In this document: positions 42,296 through 52,700 of the stretch, piece after piece
How positions within the stretch are numbered: the stretch's first letter is position 1
Layout: every line of letters starts with the position of its first letter
NCBI GenBank assembly: GCA_031422315.1
Contig: JANOQN010000011.1
Span: 124,001 to 188,000 of the forward strand
Direction of reading: 5' to 3'
DNA length: 64,000 nt
Origin: JANNYA01 sp031422315
GTDB taxonomy: Bacteria > Pseudomonadota > Gammaproteobacteria > Xanthomonadales > SZUA-5
Made by a program: the position numbers and the translations under genes
Notes under the pieces: generated by a model
The model's input: the letters and a program-made list of their open reading frames with translations, nothing else
What the model was told of the DNA's origin: nothing
The model's database searches: none

Positions 42296-42808
42296 ATGAA
42301 CTATAGGGGTAGCCAACTTGGAACAAGATCCGTAAGTGCTCCAGCCCCTGCTTGCACGGGGATTTATGCAGGAACACCGCAGTACGCTGCACGCCACAAC
42401 GGATATACGGATAACTTTTACACCATGTCCGCGTCTGGCAGTAACGCTGCGCTAACCTTGGGGTACTTCAACCAACGCATCGCGTTTCGCATGCCGGAAC
42501 AATACGGGGGCTTTGAAGTCCTACAGCGGCCATTCGAGCGCTTCTTCATTGGCTCCCCGCAACTTGAGCACTTCTATAGCACCACTGTGTCAGAAAGCAA
42601 TTTCGTACGGAATTTTGGCTACATTCCAGAAGGCATTGAGGGCTGGGTGTTCAAGGATCAAAAGGCAGGCACCGTGCCACTGCACCGCTACTCGCGCTTT
42701 TATCCAGCCACCTCAGACTTGGAACACTACTACAGCACCACACTGGGCGATCCGCAGTCCTTTGGCATGCAGTATGAACATGTCGCTGGCTACGTGTGCG
42801 CGCCCTAA
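42296..42808 (+). CDS. DUF5648-like domain protein lacking a signal peptide
   Basis: The 170-residue protein contains repeated aromatic motifs of the DUF5648 type: HFYSTTVSES, EGWVFKDQKAGTVPLHRYSRFYP and HYYSTTLGDPQSFG, ending GYVCAP. In known proteins such domains sit at the C-terminus of secreted enzymes and occur as two or three linked repeats. Here a stop codon lies five codons before the first ATG and no signal peptide is present, so the gene may be the surviving 3' end of a longer one. A good terminator follows at 42852. Confidence 0.6.
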   Translation: MNYRGSQLGTRSVSAPAPACTGIYAGTPQYAARHNGYTDNFYTMSASGSNAALTLGYFNQRIAFRMPEQYGGFEVLQRPFERFFIGSPQLEHFYSTTVSESNFVRNFGYIPEGIEGWVFKDQKAGTVPLHRYSRFYPATSDLEHYYSTTLGDPQSFGMQYEHVAGYVCAP

Positions 42809-42851
42809 AGTCCGCTTAATGCTAGAAACCGATTCAGTAATTGTCTAATCA

Positions 42852-42886
42852 AAAGCCGGTCGACTTTACAAATCGGCTGGCTTTTT
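42852..42886 (+). terminator. Rho-independent terminator
   Basis: GCCGGTCGA and TCGGCTGGC pair over nine positions (two G-T) around the loop CTTTACAAA and are followed by TTTTT. It lies 43 bp after the stop of the DUF5648-like gene. Confidence 0.7.
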
Positions 42887-43007
42887 GTAGGCATCTATCG
42901 GGATACTGATTAGGAATCGAATCCTGCGATGCGCTAACGTCAACCCGTCGAATTCGGTATGCGCCTGCCTGATTTGCGCAACAGGCGCTTTAGACTAGAA
43001 TGCGCGG

Positions 43008-43541
43008 ATGGAAAAATCTATCACGCAGCTTATTGAGCGATGGAAAGCAGGCGATAGTGCAGCTGAGAACGCGATTTGTCTGGCTATCTTGCCTAGGATT
43101 CGAAACATTGCCAGGCAGCAGCTTGCGCACAAGAGCCAGCGTACCTTGAGAGCAACGCAGCTGGCTGGTGACGTATTTCTGGAATTGCGCAATAGTTCTG
43201 ATGCGTTTGCAAACTCGAGCCAATTAATGAGCTTGGCGGCGCGCATGGTCAGGATGACGATCGTAGACCATATACGTGAACGATTAGCGCAAAAGCGCGG
43301 TAGAGACTTTGAAATTGTCTCCCAAAGCGAAGATTGGTTGATCCTGGAAAAAGCGCTCACGGAGTTAGAGAAAATTGACGCGCGCGCGGCGAAGCTGGTG
43401 GAGCTTCGATACTTTGCCGGGATGACCGTCGATGAAACTGCAAAGGAGCTACAAATTAGCGAAGCAACCGCAACGCGAATCTGGCGGTTTGCACGCGCGC
43501 ACTTGATTCAAAACCTAGGAGGTAGCGCGTTGGCGCCGTAA
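43008..43541 (+). CDS. ECF-type RNA polymerase sigma factor (module 2)
   Basis: The 177-residue protein parallels the sigma factor at 40866: region 2 with LRATQLAGDVFLEL and LAARMVRMTIVDHIRERLAQKRG, and region 4 with LVELRYFAGMTVDETAKELQISEATATRIWRFARAHL. There is no extra C-terminal sensor domain. The kinase gene begins 5 bp downstream on the same strand, so the two are almost certainly one operon. In the related Xanthomonas system the kinase is thought to phosphorylate a threonine in sigma region 2; I cannot assign the residue with confidence here. Confidence 0.9.
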   Translation: MEKSITQLIERWKAGDSAAENAICLAILPRIRNIARQQLAHKSQRTLRATQLAGDVFLELRNSSDAFANSSQLMSLAARMVRMTIVDHIRERLAQKRGRDFEIVSQSEDWLILEKALTELEKIDARAAKLVELRYFAGMTVDETAKELQISEATATRIWRFARAHLIQNLGGSALAP

Positions 43542-43546
43542 ACTCA

Positions 43547-46108
43547 ATGAATCAAGAAATAATGGCGTTGTTTACGCAATTGGTGGATCTGCCATTCGAT
43601 GATCGCGAGCGTGAGTTAACCTTAATCGAGCAAACCAGCCCTGATTTAGCGGCGCGGCTTCGACAGCTTTTGGCGCACGACGCAGGGTTTGACGCAGACG
43701 CGAAGCATGCACTGGATGCGCGCGTTCACCATGCTGTCGAGGCAAAACTGACTCAATCGACGTTGGAATTGTCGCAGTTCGAATTCATTGAGCGGCTCGG
43801 CGAAGGTGGCATGGGTGAAGTGTGGAAAGTTTGCCGAGAGGTTGCTGGGCACAGCCAAATGCTGGCATTGAAGCTATTGCGAACCCATCTTAGGGATCCG
43901 GACGCCAACGCGCGATTCCTGCGCGAACAGCGCATTTTACTGCAGCTGGATCACCCCAATATTGCGCGTTTGTATGATGCGGGGTACACGCAGGACGGCC
44001 GGCCTTGGTTGGCGTTGGAGTGGGTCGATGGACTCAACATCATCGAACATGCGGCTGTTAAACAACTAGGCTTGAAAGCCCGGCTTGGGCTCTTCGCACA
44101 ATTGCTTGAAGCCCTGCAGTACGCGCATCAACGGTTCTTTGTACATCGGGATATCAAGCCCGATAATATTTTGATCAACAAGGCAAACCAGGTCAAAGTA
44201 TTGGATTTTGGTATTGCCAAGCAGCTAGATTCTGAAGGCGCACTCAACACCACTCAGCGCTATTTTTCTAGCTATGGCGTTGCGCCAGAACAGCTTGAGG
44301 GAACCACAATATCGGTGATGACGGATGTCTATGCGCTCGGCGCATTGCTGTACGAACTGCTGAGTACAAAAACGCTGATTGATCTCGATGCACCGTTTTC
44401 CGCTTTACAACAGCAAGTGCTGCACACCTTACCGGTGCCGCCGTCTGTGCGTCTAAGAGCTTTGCTTAGTACCGGCGCGAAGGCCTCTGTTTCCTATACC
44501 ATTCCAGACGAGCTGGATAAAATCGTAGCGCAAGCGCTGCGAAAAAATCCGGCAGAGCGATATCAGAGTGCGGATTTATTTTTGCAGGATATCTTGGCGT
44601 TTTTAGACAATCGCCCCGTTAAAGCCATCGGAAATTCCCCCTGGTATTTGACGCAAAAATTTGTGATTCGGCATTGGCTGCCGCTCACAATTGCAGCGGT
44701 ATCGGGCATCGGGTTGGGCGTGCAGCAATATCAGGTTCGCCTACAGCGTGATCAAGCGGTTTTGCAATCCGAGCGCGCGGAGCAAGTTTCCAACTTGCTG
44801 TTGCAGGCGTTTCGCTCTGCAGACCCGGCGAACTCTGACGGGCTTGAAATCACGGCGCGCGCAGTATTAGATCAAGCGAGTAAATCGCTATTGAGCAATT
44901 CTTTGCAGCTTGAAACGGATGTTGGTCTAACAACCGTCATTGTTGATGTTTACGGCGCGCTTGGATTGTACAAAGAAAGTGCAAATTTGCGAGCCCGCTT
45001 ATATGAGCGGGCCGCGCAATTGCAACCCGGGCAGACTAAGACAAAAGCACTGCAAACGCTGGCAAAGGCCTTGGGTTTAGCAGGTGATCGGAAGCGGCGC
45101 GATGAAGTGACCCTGGAAGCGCGCGCCAGCCTGAAAGCGGCAAATCTGCTTGGTGGCGCGTTTGAGGTGCAGCAGCTGATATTGGAATCTATTGTGCAGG
45201 CTGGCATTCCAAAAATTCCAATCGAAGAAAAGCTGTCGTTGGCACGGCGAGCGGTGCTATTAGCCGCAAAGACAAAAGATCCTGGTTCAGAGCTTAGCGC
45301 TGCGATAAGCCTAATTGGCCTGTTGAAAGTGAGCGATCAAACGCAATCCGCGCTAGATTTGGCACGCGCGATTACACCCAGACAATTTGCCGCTGACGCA
45401 AAATCCGAAATATCGGTGAGGTTAGAAATTGTGCAGCTGTTACGTGCACTTGAGCGATATCCCCAAGCTTTGGAAGAGCTTGAACCTGCTAAGCGCGCTA
45501 TAGCAAAGTGGTACGGAAAGGATCACCCGTATTTCGCGGACCTGTACAGCACAGAATCAAACATCTTTGCAAGCGTTGGCAACTACCTCAAATCCGAGTT
45601 GCTCGCCAGGCGCGCACTCGATATTGCGATCGGCAGCACTAGCGCAAAACAAAGCCCGAAAATTATGGCGTTGCAGCGAAACCTTGCTGAGCAACAGCTG
45701 GCGTTGGCCAAATACGAAGACGCCGCTAAAAATGCTGAATTGGCGGCTGATATGGCGCGCAGAATTCTCGATGATCGATCTGAAACTATCGCCTACATGT
45801 TGGATACCTATGCGCGCGCGTTAGTTGCTGTCGGTCAATATGAGCGCGCAATCACCATTGGCAAAGAGGTGGTGCATCGTTTTGAATATGGCCGACCACC
45901 CACACCTCCGGGTTCAGGCAGAATTGGAGCGATTGGTGCGATTGCTGAAAGCTATTGGCGTCTGGGAGAACGAGCAGAATCCAAGCGCTGGTTCGCGCGT
46001 ATTGAGCCACTCTTAGCCAAGGCTGCGGTATCCAGGGCCACTAAACGGCGACTGAATCATCTGCAAGCGTGCATCGCCAATCCGGTTGGTGCAAGGAACG
46101 ATTGTTAA
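43547..46108 (+). CDS. Membrane Ser/Thr protein kinase with TPR-like C-terminus (module 2)
   Basis: The 853-residue protein has the same order as the kinase at 38286: an N-terminal helical segment with LVDLPFDDRERE ending LLAHD, and a kinase domain with GEGGMGEV (about 85-92), K109 in LALKLL, HRDIKPDN (200-207), DFG (220-222) and APEQLEG. A membrane segment lies near 378-392 (WLPLTIAAVSGIGLG), and a long periplasmic region follows with TPR-like repeats (ALERYPQALEELEPA, YLKSELLARRALDIA, ALAKYEDAAKNAELAADMARR). All catalytic residues are present. It is translated right after the sigma gene. Confidence 0.92.
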   Translation: MNQEIMALFTQLVDLPFDDRERELTLIEQTSPDLAARLRQLLAHDAGFDADAKHALDARVHHAVEAKLTQSTLELSQFEFIERLGEGGMGEVWKVCREVAGHSQMLALKLLRTHLRDPDANARFLREQRILLQLDHPNIARLYDAGYTQDGRPWLALEWVDGLNIIEHAAVKQLGLKARLGLFAQLLEALQYAHQRFFVHRDIKPDNILINKANQVKVLDFGIAKQLDSEGALNTTQRYFSSYGVAPEQLEGTTISVMTDVYALGALLYELLSTKTLIDLDAPFSALQQQVLHTLPVPPSVRLRALLSTGAKASVSYTIPDELDKIVAQALRKNPAERYQSADLFLQDILAFLDNRPVKAIGNSPWYLTQKFVIRHWLPLTIAAVSGIGLGVQQYQVRLQRDQAVLQSERAEQVSNLLLQAFRSADPANSDGLEITARAVLDQASKSLLSNSLQLETDVGLTTVIVDVYGALGLYKESANLRARLYERAAQLQPGQTKTKALQTLAKALGLAGDRKRRDEVTLEARASLKAANLLGGAFEVQQLILESIVQAGIPKIPIEEKLSLARRAVLLAAKTKDPGSELSAAISLIGLLKVSDQTQSALDLARAITPRQFAADAKSEISVRLEIVQLLRALERYPQALEELEPAKRAIAKWYGKDHPYFADLYSTESNIFASVGNYLKSELLARRALDIAIGSTSAKQSPKIMALQRNLAEQQLALAKYEDAAKNAELAADMARRILDDRSETIAYMLDTYARALVAVGQYERAITIGKEVVHRFEYGRPPTPPGSGRIGAIGAIAESYWRLGERAESKRWFARIEPLLAKAAVSRATKRRLNHLQACIANPVGARNDC

Positions 46109-46123
46109 GACAGGCTCTCGTAA

Positions 46124-46145
46124 GCTTGCGCCGTTCAAGCGTTTT
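46124..46145 (+). terminator. Weak terminator after the module 2 kinase gene
   Basis: GCTTG (46124-46128) and CAAGC (46136-46140) form a 5-bp stem followed by GTTTT. It lies 16 bp past the kinase stop. The stem is short. Confidence 0.35.
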
Positions 46146-46241
46146 CCCGGATTTATCCTTGCCATTAATAATTTTGGTGGATGCACCGAAAAATCTTGAT
46201 CAAGTAGTTCGCGCTAACCTTTCCAAAACTTGAAAATTATT

Positions 46242-47093
46242 ATGAAAATTAAAATCAGAAAAAGTGTTGCAACGGCGGTAGTCTCACTCGCTTTAGTTTC
46301 AAGCGCGCATGCCGATATTGAATGCCCGGCGATGCAACAACTAGATGTCACGCAAGGCTTGGTACAGCCACTTGGAAGTATGGCTATGACGCCAGCCGGA
46401 CTTAAACTGGAGCGAGGCGGATCTGAAGGTTGTCGCGTCAACATTATGGCAACTGGCATCCCACAAGCCACGCGCTCCTTTGTTGCCTCACAGCTAAATC
46501 CCGATACGTTGGTTACCCGATTTTTGATTACCGTGAATAGACTCAATGGAATCGAACCACAAAGTCCAGGTATAGGTGGTCATTTTTTTACGATCGCAAA
46601 AATTGAATTCACCAAGCGCTTCAACGGTGAGCGGGCTGCTGATTTGTTTGTGACTTCTTACTCGAATTTGGGTGGTGCGCGGATTGGCGTTGAGCTAAAG
46701 CAAGCTGACGGACGCTTGCTTAGCGGCGGCCTTTTGGACGTAGCGGCGTCAGGCTTGGGTCAAGTGTTTGAAGTGCGTTGGACGCGAGACTCGACCTGCA
46801 ATTACAGTGGAAACTACGATTGCACCAGTACAGTTTCTGTGTACCCGACTTCCGGCGCCCTTCCGAGTTCAGCCCCACTGTTTCAATATGTATTCCCGAA
46901 ACCGCTTCATTTTAGCTATAACTTTGGAATTGTACCCAGCCGGTTGGTAGTGGGATCGCAGCAGGAACACAACTTGGTGTTTAATCCAAACGCAATTGAG
47001 AGGCCCTCATTGCAACTTAGATTTTTGCCTTGTTACGACAATGTGGGTTGTACCCTAATACCTGAACCCCTAATGCCAATATCAGATAAATAA
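46242..47093 (+). CDS. Secreted protein of unknown function
   Basis: The ATG at 46242 opens a signal peptide (MKIKIRKSVATAVVSLALVSSAHA), so I prefer it to a TTG four codons upstream. The mature part of about 260 residues has six cysteines, which suggests disulphides, and strand-rich segments (FFTIAKIEFTKRFNGERAADLFVTSY, VEVRWTRDSTC-like spacing, LHFSYNFGIVPSRLVVGS). I recognise no domain. It lies 133 bp after the kinase gene, behind a weak terminator, and could belong to the module 2 regulon. Confidence 0.72.
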   Translation: MKIKIRKSVATAVVSLALVSSAHADIECPAMQQLDVTQGLVQPLGSMAMTPAGLKLERGGSEGCRVNIMATGIPQATRSFVASQLNPDTLVTRFLITVNRLNGIEPQSPGIGGHFFTIAKIEFTKRFNGERAADLFVTSYSNLGGARIGVELKQADGRLLSGGLLDVAASGLGQVFEVRWTRDSTCNYSGNYDCTSTVSVYPTSGALPSSAPLFQYVFPKPLHFSYNFGIVPSRLVVGSQQEHNLVFNPNAIERPSLQLRFLPCYDNVGCTLIPEPLMPISDK

Positions 47094-47113
47094 GCTCGCA
47101 TGAATTCACCACG

Positions 47114-49672
47114 CTACGTTCCCCTAGGCTTAGCCCGATGCGTAGCGGTGGCAGTCCACGGATCATCAGGCCAGGGGTGGCGTGGGTAGCGGCCTTTCAT
47201 TTCTTTTTTGACTTCTGCGTAGGTGGTGTTCCAGAAGTTTTTTAGATCTTGCGTGACTTGCACTGGCTTGCCACCGGGTGAAAGCAGGTGCAGCATGACG
47301 CGAACTCGGCCAGCGGCAATGGTGGGGGTTTCGCTTAGGCCAAATAGCTCTTGCAGCTTGACCGCTAAAATCGGTGGGCCTTCGGGCGGGTAGATAATTT
47401 GGCGTTCGATGCCGCTGGGTACGATGAGCCGATCCGGTGCGTGTTGTTCCAGCGCTTGGCTTTGGGCATAGCTCAGCTGGGTGCGCAACGCATTAGAGAG
47501 CGAGTCGTTTTGCAGCTGGGAAAGCTTTGTCAAGCCATCTAAAAACGGTGCGAGCCAGTCTTCTAAATTATCCAATAAGCCGGTGTCTGATGCATCAGGT
47601 AAGTTGAGTTCCGGCATCCAGGTACGCAGATAGTTGATGCGCGCACGGGTGTTCAATAGTGAATCTGACCAGGGCAGGGCGCTAATGCCCAGCTGGTGAA
47701 TCCCGATCATAAGCTGCGCGGTGGCGTTTTTTGCCGGCACGATGCGTTCGCTTAAAATGATTGCATCGAAGCGCTCGATTTCTTTTGCCAGAACGCTCTT
47801 GGTGTCGGCGTCAAAGCGCTGCACGCGCTCGTTGATAAAATGTGTGGGGTAGCATTTGGCCAATTCGTCTAAGCGCAGCGGCGCGGCTTTGCGTATGCGG
47901 GCATCGGCGCCGGTGCCATCTAGCTCGCTAATCACTAGCCAGGTTTCGCCGAGCATTGGTGAGTCGTGGCTGAGCGTGGCACCGCCGCCATCGGATCTGC
48001 TGAAGCGCATCGGCGCATCCGGGCGAGATTTCGCGACCCGATCAATAAAGGCGTGCAGCAGCAGCTCGCCCAATCGGTGCGGTTCGGTTTGCAGGGGCGG
48101 CTCTTGGCGCACATTTAAGCGCGAACGCCACTGCCGGGCGGCTTGGTCGATGCTGCTCAGCGCAGCATGATCACCGCCGTGCGGTCGACGGGCGCGCCAT
48201 GCTGCGAGCGTGTTCCAGCGACTGGCGAACGCTTCGCTAAAACGCTCCGGGCCTTTCAGCGGATCGCGTGCTTCAATCAGCGCCAGCACATCACAGGCTA
48301 GTGCTTTCGTCGCTGGATCGGCGCGAATGACTAAGTTGGCAAGTCTAGGATGCGCTCCAGTAGCGAGCATGGCTTTGCCGTGCGCGGTTATTTTTAGCGA
48401 AGGTTCGCTTGTCGCTGCGCTGCGTGTATCCGATTCAAGTGCGCCCAAGGTTTGCAGTAAAACTAGCGCTTGGTTGTAGCTTCCGGTCGGAGGCGCATCC
48501 AGAAAATTGCGCGTCAAAAATTCACTGCTGCTTGTACCCCAGCCATAGAGTGCGAGTGCTAATGGCGCTAAGTCAGCTCTAGTAATTTCCGGACGTACCT
48601 GAGGATCAAGTCGGCGCGAGCTGGCATATAGCCGCACCGCAATGCCCGGCGCAACGCGGCCCGCACGGCCAGCGCGCTGGGTGGCACTGGCCTGCGATAT
48701 CCACACCTGCGCGAGTGAAGCAAAGCCGCGACTCGCATCAAATTTTGGCTCGCGCGCAAGCCCTGAGTCAATCACAACGCGAACGCCTGGCAGCGTGAGC
48801 GAGGATTCCGCGACGTTGGTCGCGAGTACAATTTTGCGCATGCCTGTTGCTGCGGGCGCAAGCGCACTGGTTTGCTGCTCGATGGTCAGCTCGCCATGTA
48901 GCGCGATAGCCGATAAGTTAGCAAACTCATCAATCAGGCTCAGCACGGCGCGCTCACACTGGATAATTTCTGCGCGGCCTGGCAAAAATACCAGCACATC
49001 GCCCTCGCTCTCTGGCAGCACTGAACGCAGCGCGCGCAACAGTGAATGCGCGATGGGTTCTTCCCTAGGCGGTGGCATATAGCGAATACTGACTGGATAG
49101 GCCCGGCCTTGTGAGCGCACGTTTTTGCAATCTGCATCCTGTGCCAGCCATTGGGTTAGTCGCTCGCCATCTAAGGTCGCCGACATCAATAGAATGCGAA
49201 GATCCGGGCGCAACACCGATTGCATATCCAGCGTAAGCGCCAGCGCTAAATCCGAGTGCAAATGGCGCTCATGAAACTCGTCGAAAATTATAAGACTTAC
49301 ATCGGCAAGCTCTGGATCATCTTGCAGCAAGCGCGCTAAAATGCCTTCGGTCAGCACTTCAATGCGCGTTGCCCGGCTGACTTTGGCTTCGAAACGAATC
49401 CGATAGCCGACGGTTTGCCCGACCGGTTCACCCAGCTGCTGCGCCATATAGTGCGCGGCGGAACGAGCGGCAATTCGGCGTGGCTCCAGCATCAAAATTT
49501 TCTTGCCCGCCACCCAGCTTTGCGAAAGCAAGGCCAGCGGCACTGCAGTAGTCTTGCCCGCGCCGGGTGGGGCTTCTAGTACAACGCGATTGCAAGCTGC
49601 CAGTGCCTCATAAAGCCTGGGCAGTGCCTCATGTATTGGCAGTTCGGCAGCGGAGTTTTGCCTCAAGGTCAT
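47114..49672 (-). CDS. hrpB: ATP-dependent helicase HrpB
   Basis: HrpB is a DEAH-box helicase of superfamily 2, conserved but with little known function. The 852-residue protein has Walker A APPGAGKTTAVP, the DEFHERHL box (DEFH variant usual for HrpB), MSATLDGERL, TNVAESSLTLPGV, and QRAGRAGRV. The C-terminal HrpB domain ends with the conserved WPDDP segment near the carboxyl end (HPWPDDPWTATATHR). Length fits the usual 820-850. It stands alone, with a REP-like pair directly upstream. Confidence 0.94.
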   Translation of the reverse strand: MTLRQNSAAELPIHEALPRLYEALAACNRVVLEAPPGAGKTTAVPLALLSQSWVAGKKILMLEPRRIAARSAAHYMAQQLGEPVGQTVGYRIRFEAKVSRATRIEVLTEGILARLLQDDPELADVSLIIFDEFHERHLHSDLALALTLDMQSVLRPDLRILLMSATLDGERLTQWLAQDADCKNVRSQGRAYPVSIRYMPPPREEPIAHSLLRALRSVLPESEGDVLVFLPGRAEIIQCERAVLSLIDEFANLSAIALHGELTIEQQTSALAPAATGMRKIVLATNVAESSLTLPGVRVVIDSGLAREPKFDASRGFASLAQVWISQASATQRAGRAGRVAPGIAVRLYASSRRLDPQVRPEITRADLAPLALALYGWGTSSSEFLTRNFLDAPPTGSYNQALVLLQTLGALESDTRSAATSEPSLKITAHGKAMLATGAHPRLANLVIRADPATKALACDVLALIEARDPLKGPERFSEAFASRWNTLAAWRARRPHGGDHAALSSIDQAARQWRSRLNVRQEPPLQTEPHRLGELLLHAFIDRVAKSRPDAPMRFSRSDGGGATLSHDSPMLGETWLVISELDGTGADARIRKAAPLRLDELAKCYPTHFINERVQRFDADTKSVLAKEIERFDAIILSERIVPAKNATAQLMIGIHQLGISALPWSDSLLNTRARINYLRTWMPELNLPDASDTGLLDNLEDWLAPFLDGLTKLSQLQNDSLSNALRTQLSYAQSQALEQHAPDRLIVPSGIERQIIYPPEGPPILAVKLQELFGLSETPTIAAGRVRVMLHLLSPGGKPVQVTQDLKNFWNTTYAEVKKEMKGRYPRHPWPDDPWTATATHRAKPRGT

Positions 49673-49676
49673 TAGC

Positions 49677-49766
49677 CGTCATTCCCGCGTAGGCGGGAAT
49701 CCAGGTTCCCCAAGCTTTTGGTCGTCATGACACCTGTTCTGGATCCCCGCCTGCGCGGGGATGACG
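49677..49766. repeat. Inverted pair of REP-like palindromes
   Basis: Left unit 49677-49705 (CGTCATTCCCGCGTAGGCGG, then GAATCCAGG) and right unit 49737-49766 (reverse complement; CTGGATCCCCGCCTGCGCGG, then GGATGACG) are separated by 31 bp. The arrangement mirrors 30117-30210. It lies between hrpB and the IOR gene. Confidence 0.78.
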
Positions 49767-49799
49767 AATCGGAAACTTACCAGCATGGATGAAATGTTG

Positions 49800-52700
49800 C
49801 TAAGCCACCGATCTCGCATGCGTAGGTTTTTGCCATTCCGTCATCAATGCATCCCACTGAGTCTTAGCTTTGGCGTAGTGCGCTTCTTTGACGTGTCCGT
49901 AGCCGCGAATATGCTCGGGGATTTTTGCAATCTCCACCGCTAAGGCGTGATTTTCGGGGTTCAAGCGCGACAGCAAACCTTCGATGCAATTTTTGTAATC
50001 GATGATTAGCTGACGCTCCATTTTGCGCTCGTCGGTTTTGCCGAACACATCTAACGCCCCGCCGCGCAAGCCTTTGAGCTTGGCGAGCTGTTTGAAGGCT
50101 TTCAGCGTCCAGCCTGGGAATTCTTGCTTGAGTAAATGCCCGGTGACGGGATCTTTCTTGCTGATAATGGGCGGTGCAAGGTTGAATTTCAGCTTGATCT
50201 CATCGCCCTGGAAGCTATCTTTAACCAGCTTTTCAAAATCACCACTGGTGTACAAACGAGCGACTTCATACTCGTCTTTGTACGCCATGACTTTGGCGAA
50301 ATAGCGCGCCACTGCAGCGCTCAGATCAGTCTTGCCGGGCGTGCGTTCGGCTTCGGTTTTGCGCACCAAATCGACCAGCTGGCGGTAGCGCTGCGCATAG
50401 GCGCTGTCTTGGTATTCGGTCAGCAGCTTTTCTCGGTGTGCGATTAAATCATCCAACGTTTTGGTGACTGGCGCTTTTGCAAACATCAGCGCGGTGGCAG
50501 AGTCAAACGCGCTGGAATTGAGCGGGCGAATATTGTCTTCCACCATGCCAGCCGCTTTGAGCACCAAGTGCATATTTTCCACCGCCATGCGGCCCCAGTT
50601 GAACGCCAGTTTGTTCATTGCAATCGCGGCGTCATTTAATTCGATGGCGCGCATCAGCGATTCTAGGCTCAGCGGAATCAAGCCTTTTTGCCACGCGTAG
50701 CCCATCACAAATGAGTTGGTCGCAATCGAATCGCCGATTAGCGCGGTGGCTACCTCGGTGGCGTTGAGTACGTCCAAATGTTTGTGGCCGAGCGCCAAGC
50801 CAATCGAGTCCAACATCTGCTGGAGCGGGAATTGCATGTCTGGTTTGCGGGTAAAAGTGCCGGGCATGAATTCATAGCTATTGATGACGGCGTGGGTGCG
50901 ATCTTCACGAATTTTCGACAGCGCCCAATAATCGTTGACCACTACCACATCGCAGCCAATCACTAAATCGGCTTCACCGGCGGCGATGCGCACGGCATTG
51001 ATGTCCTCAGGTTTTGCGGCAATGCGCACGTGGCAAGTGACCGCGCCGCCTTTTTGCGCTAAGCCGGTTTGATCCAATACCGACGTGCCTTTGCCTTCAA
51101 GGTGCGCGGCCATGCCGATCAACGCGCCGATCGTGACTACGCCAGTGCCACCTACGCCAGTAATCAAAATATTCCAAGGCTCGGCCAGATTGCTTTTGAT
51201 GACCGGCATCGGCAATTTGCTAAAACCCGGGTCAGCCGAGCTGCCTTTGGGCTTGCGCGGGCTGCCGTCTAACACCGTGACAAAGCTAGGGCAAAAGCCT
51301 TTGACGCAGGAAAAATCTTTGTTGCAGGAGCTTTGATCAATGGTGCGCTTGCGGCCCATTTCGGTTTCAAGTGGCAGCAGCGATACGCAGTTGCTGACTT
51401 CACCACAATCGCCGCAGCCTTCGCACACGGCGGGGTTGATCAGAATGCGCTTGGGTGGATCAACCGCCAATTTACGCTTGCGGCGTCGGCGTTTTTCAGC
51501 TGCGCAGGTTTGCTCGTAGATAATTACGCTAGTGCCGGTCACTTCGCGCAGCTCGCGCTGCACTTTATCCAAGTCATCTCGGTGCTCTAACTTAACGCCG
51601 CTTGGAAAGCCTTCGGCGTTACGCCATTTGTCTGGGTCATCGCTGACCAGCACGATTTTTTTGACGCCTTCAGCGGAGACTTGCCGCGCCATTTCTTGCA
51701 CCGTGAGCGAACCATCCACCGGTTGCCCGCCAGTCATAGCAACCGCATCGTTGTACAAAATTTTGAAGGTGATGTTGACCTTGGCGGCCACGCAGGCGCG
51801 CATCGCCAACGAGCCCGAATGGAAATACGTGCCATCGCCCAAGTTTTGGAAGATGTGTTTTTCATCCGTAAATGGCGATTGCCCGATCCAAGGCGTGCCT
51901 TCGCCGCCCATTTGCGTGAAGGTATCGGTTTTGCGATCCATCCAGGTCACCATGTAGTGGCAGCCAATGCCGCCACCGGCTCTGGAGCCATCCGGTACTT
52001 TGGTTGAAGTGTTGTGCGGGCAGCCCGAGCAAAAGTGCGCCGCACGCGGGAAATTCGCGCGCGGCAAAGCCAGCTCTTTCTCTTTTGCAGTTAGAAAATC
52101 CAAGCGCTCGCGGATATGTTCGCTGGTGAAAAAGCGCCCCAGCCGTTTCGCAATTAAACGCGCAATTCTGGCGGGTGTTAACTCTTGAATCGAGGGCAAT
52201 ACCCAAATGCCTTCCTCATCATATTTGCCGACAATGGATGGCCGAGTCGCTTGATCCCAGTTGTACATATATTCTTTCATTTGCGCTTCTAAGAAGGAAC
52301 GCTTTTCCTCGACCACAATAATATCTTCCAGGCCTTTGGCAAACTCGCGGATGCCCTCAGGCTCTAGCGGCCAGACCATACCGACTTTGTAGACGCGAAT
52401 ACCAATATCGCGGCAGTGCGATTCTTCCAAGCCCAGATATTCCAGCGCTTGCAACACGTCGAGATAGCTTTTGCCAGTCGTTACAATTCCAAGCCGGGCT
52501 TTCGGGGAATCGATCATGATTTTGTCGAGCTTGTTCGCCCTGGCAAAAGCTTGCGCGGCGTGCATAGCGTATTGATGCAGGCGCATTTCCTGATCGAGTG
52601 GTGGATCAGGCCAGCGAATGTTTAAGCCGCCAACTGGCATTGCGAATTCACTCGGCAAAATAATATTGAGCTGATGCGGATCAACGTTCACCGATGCAGA

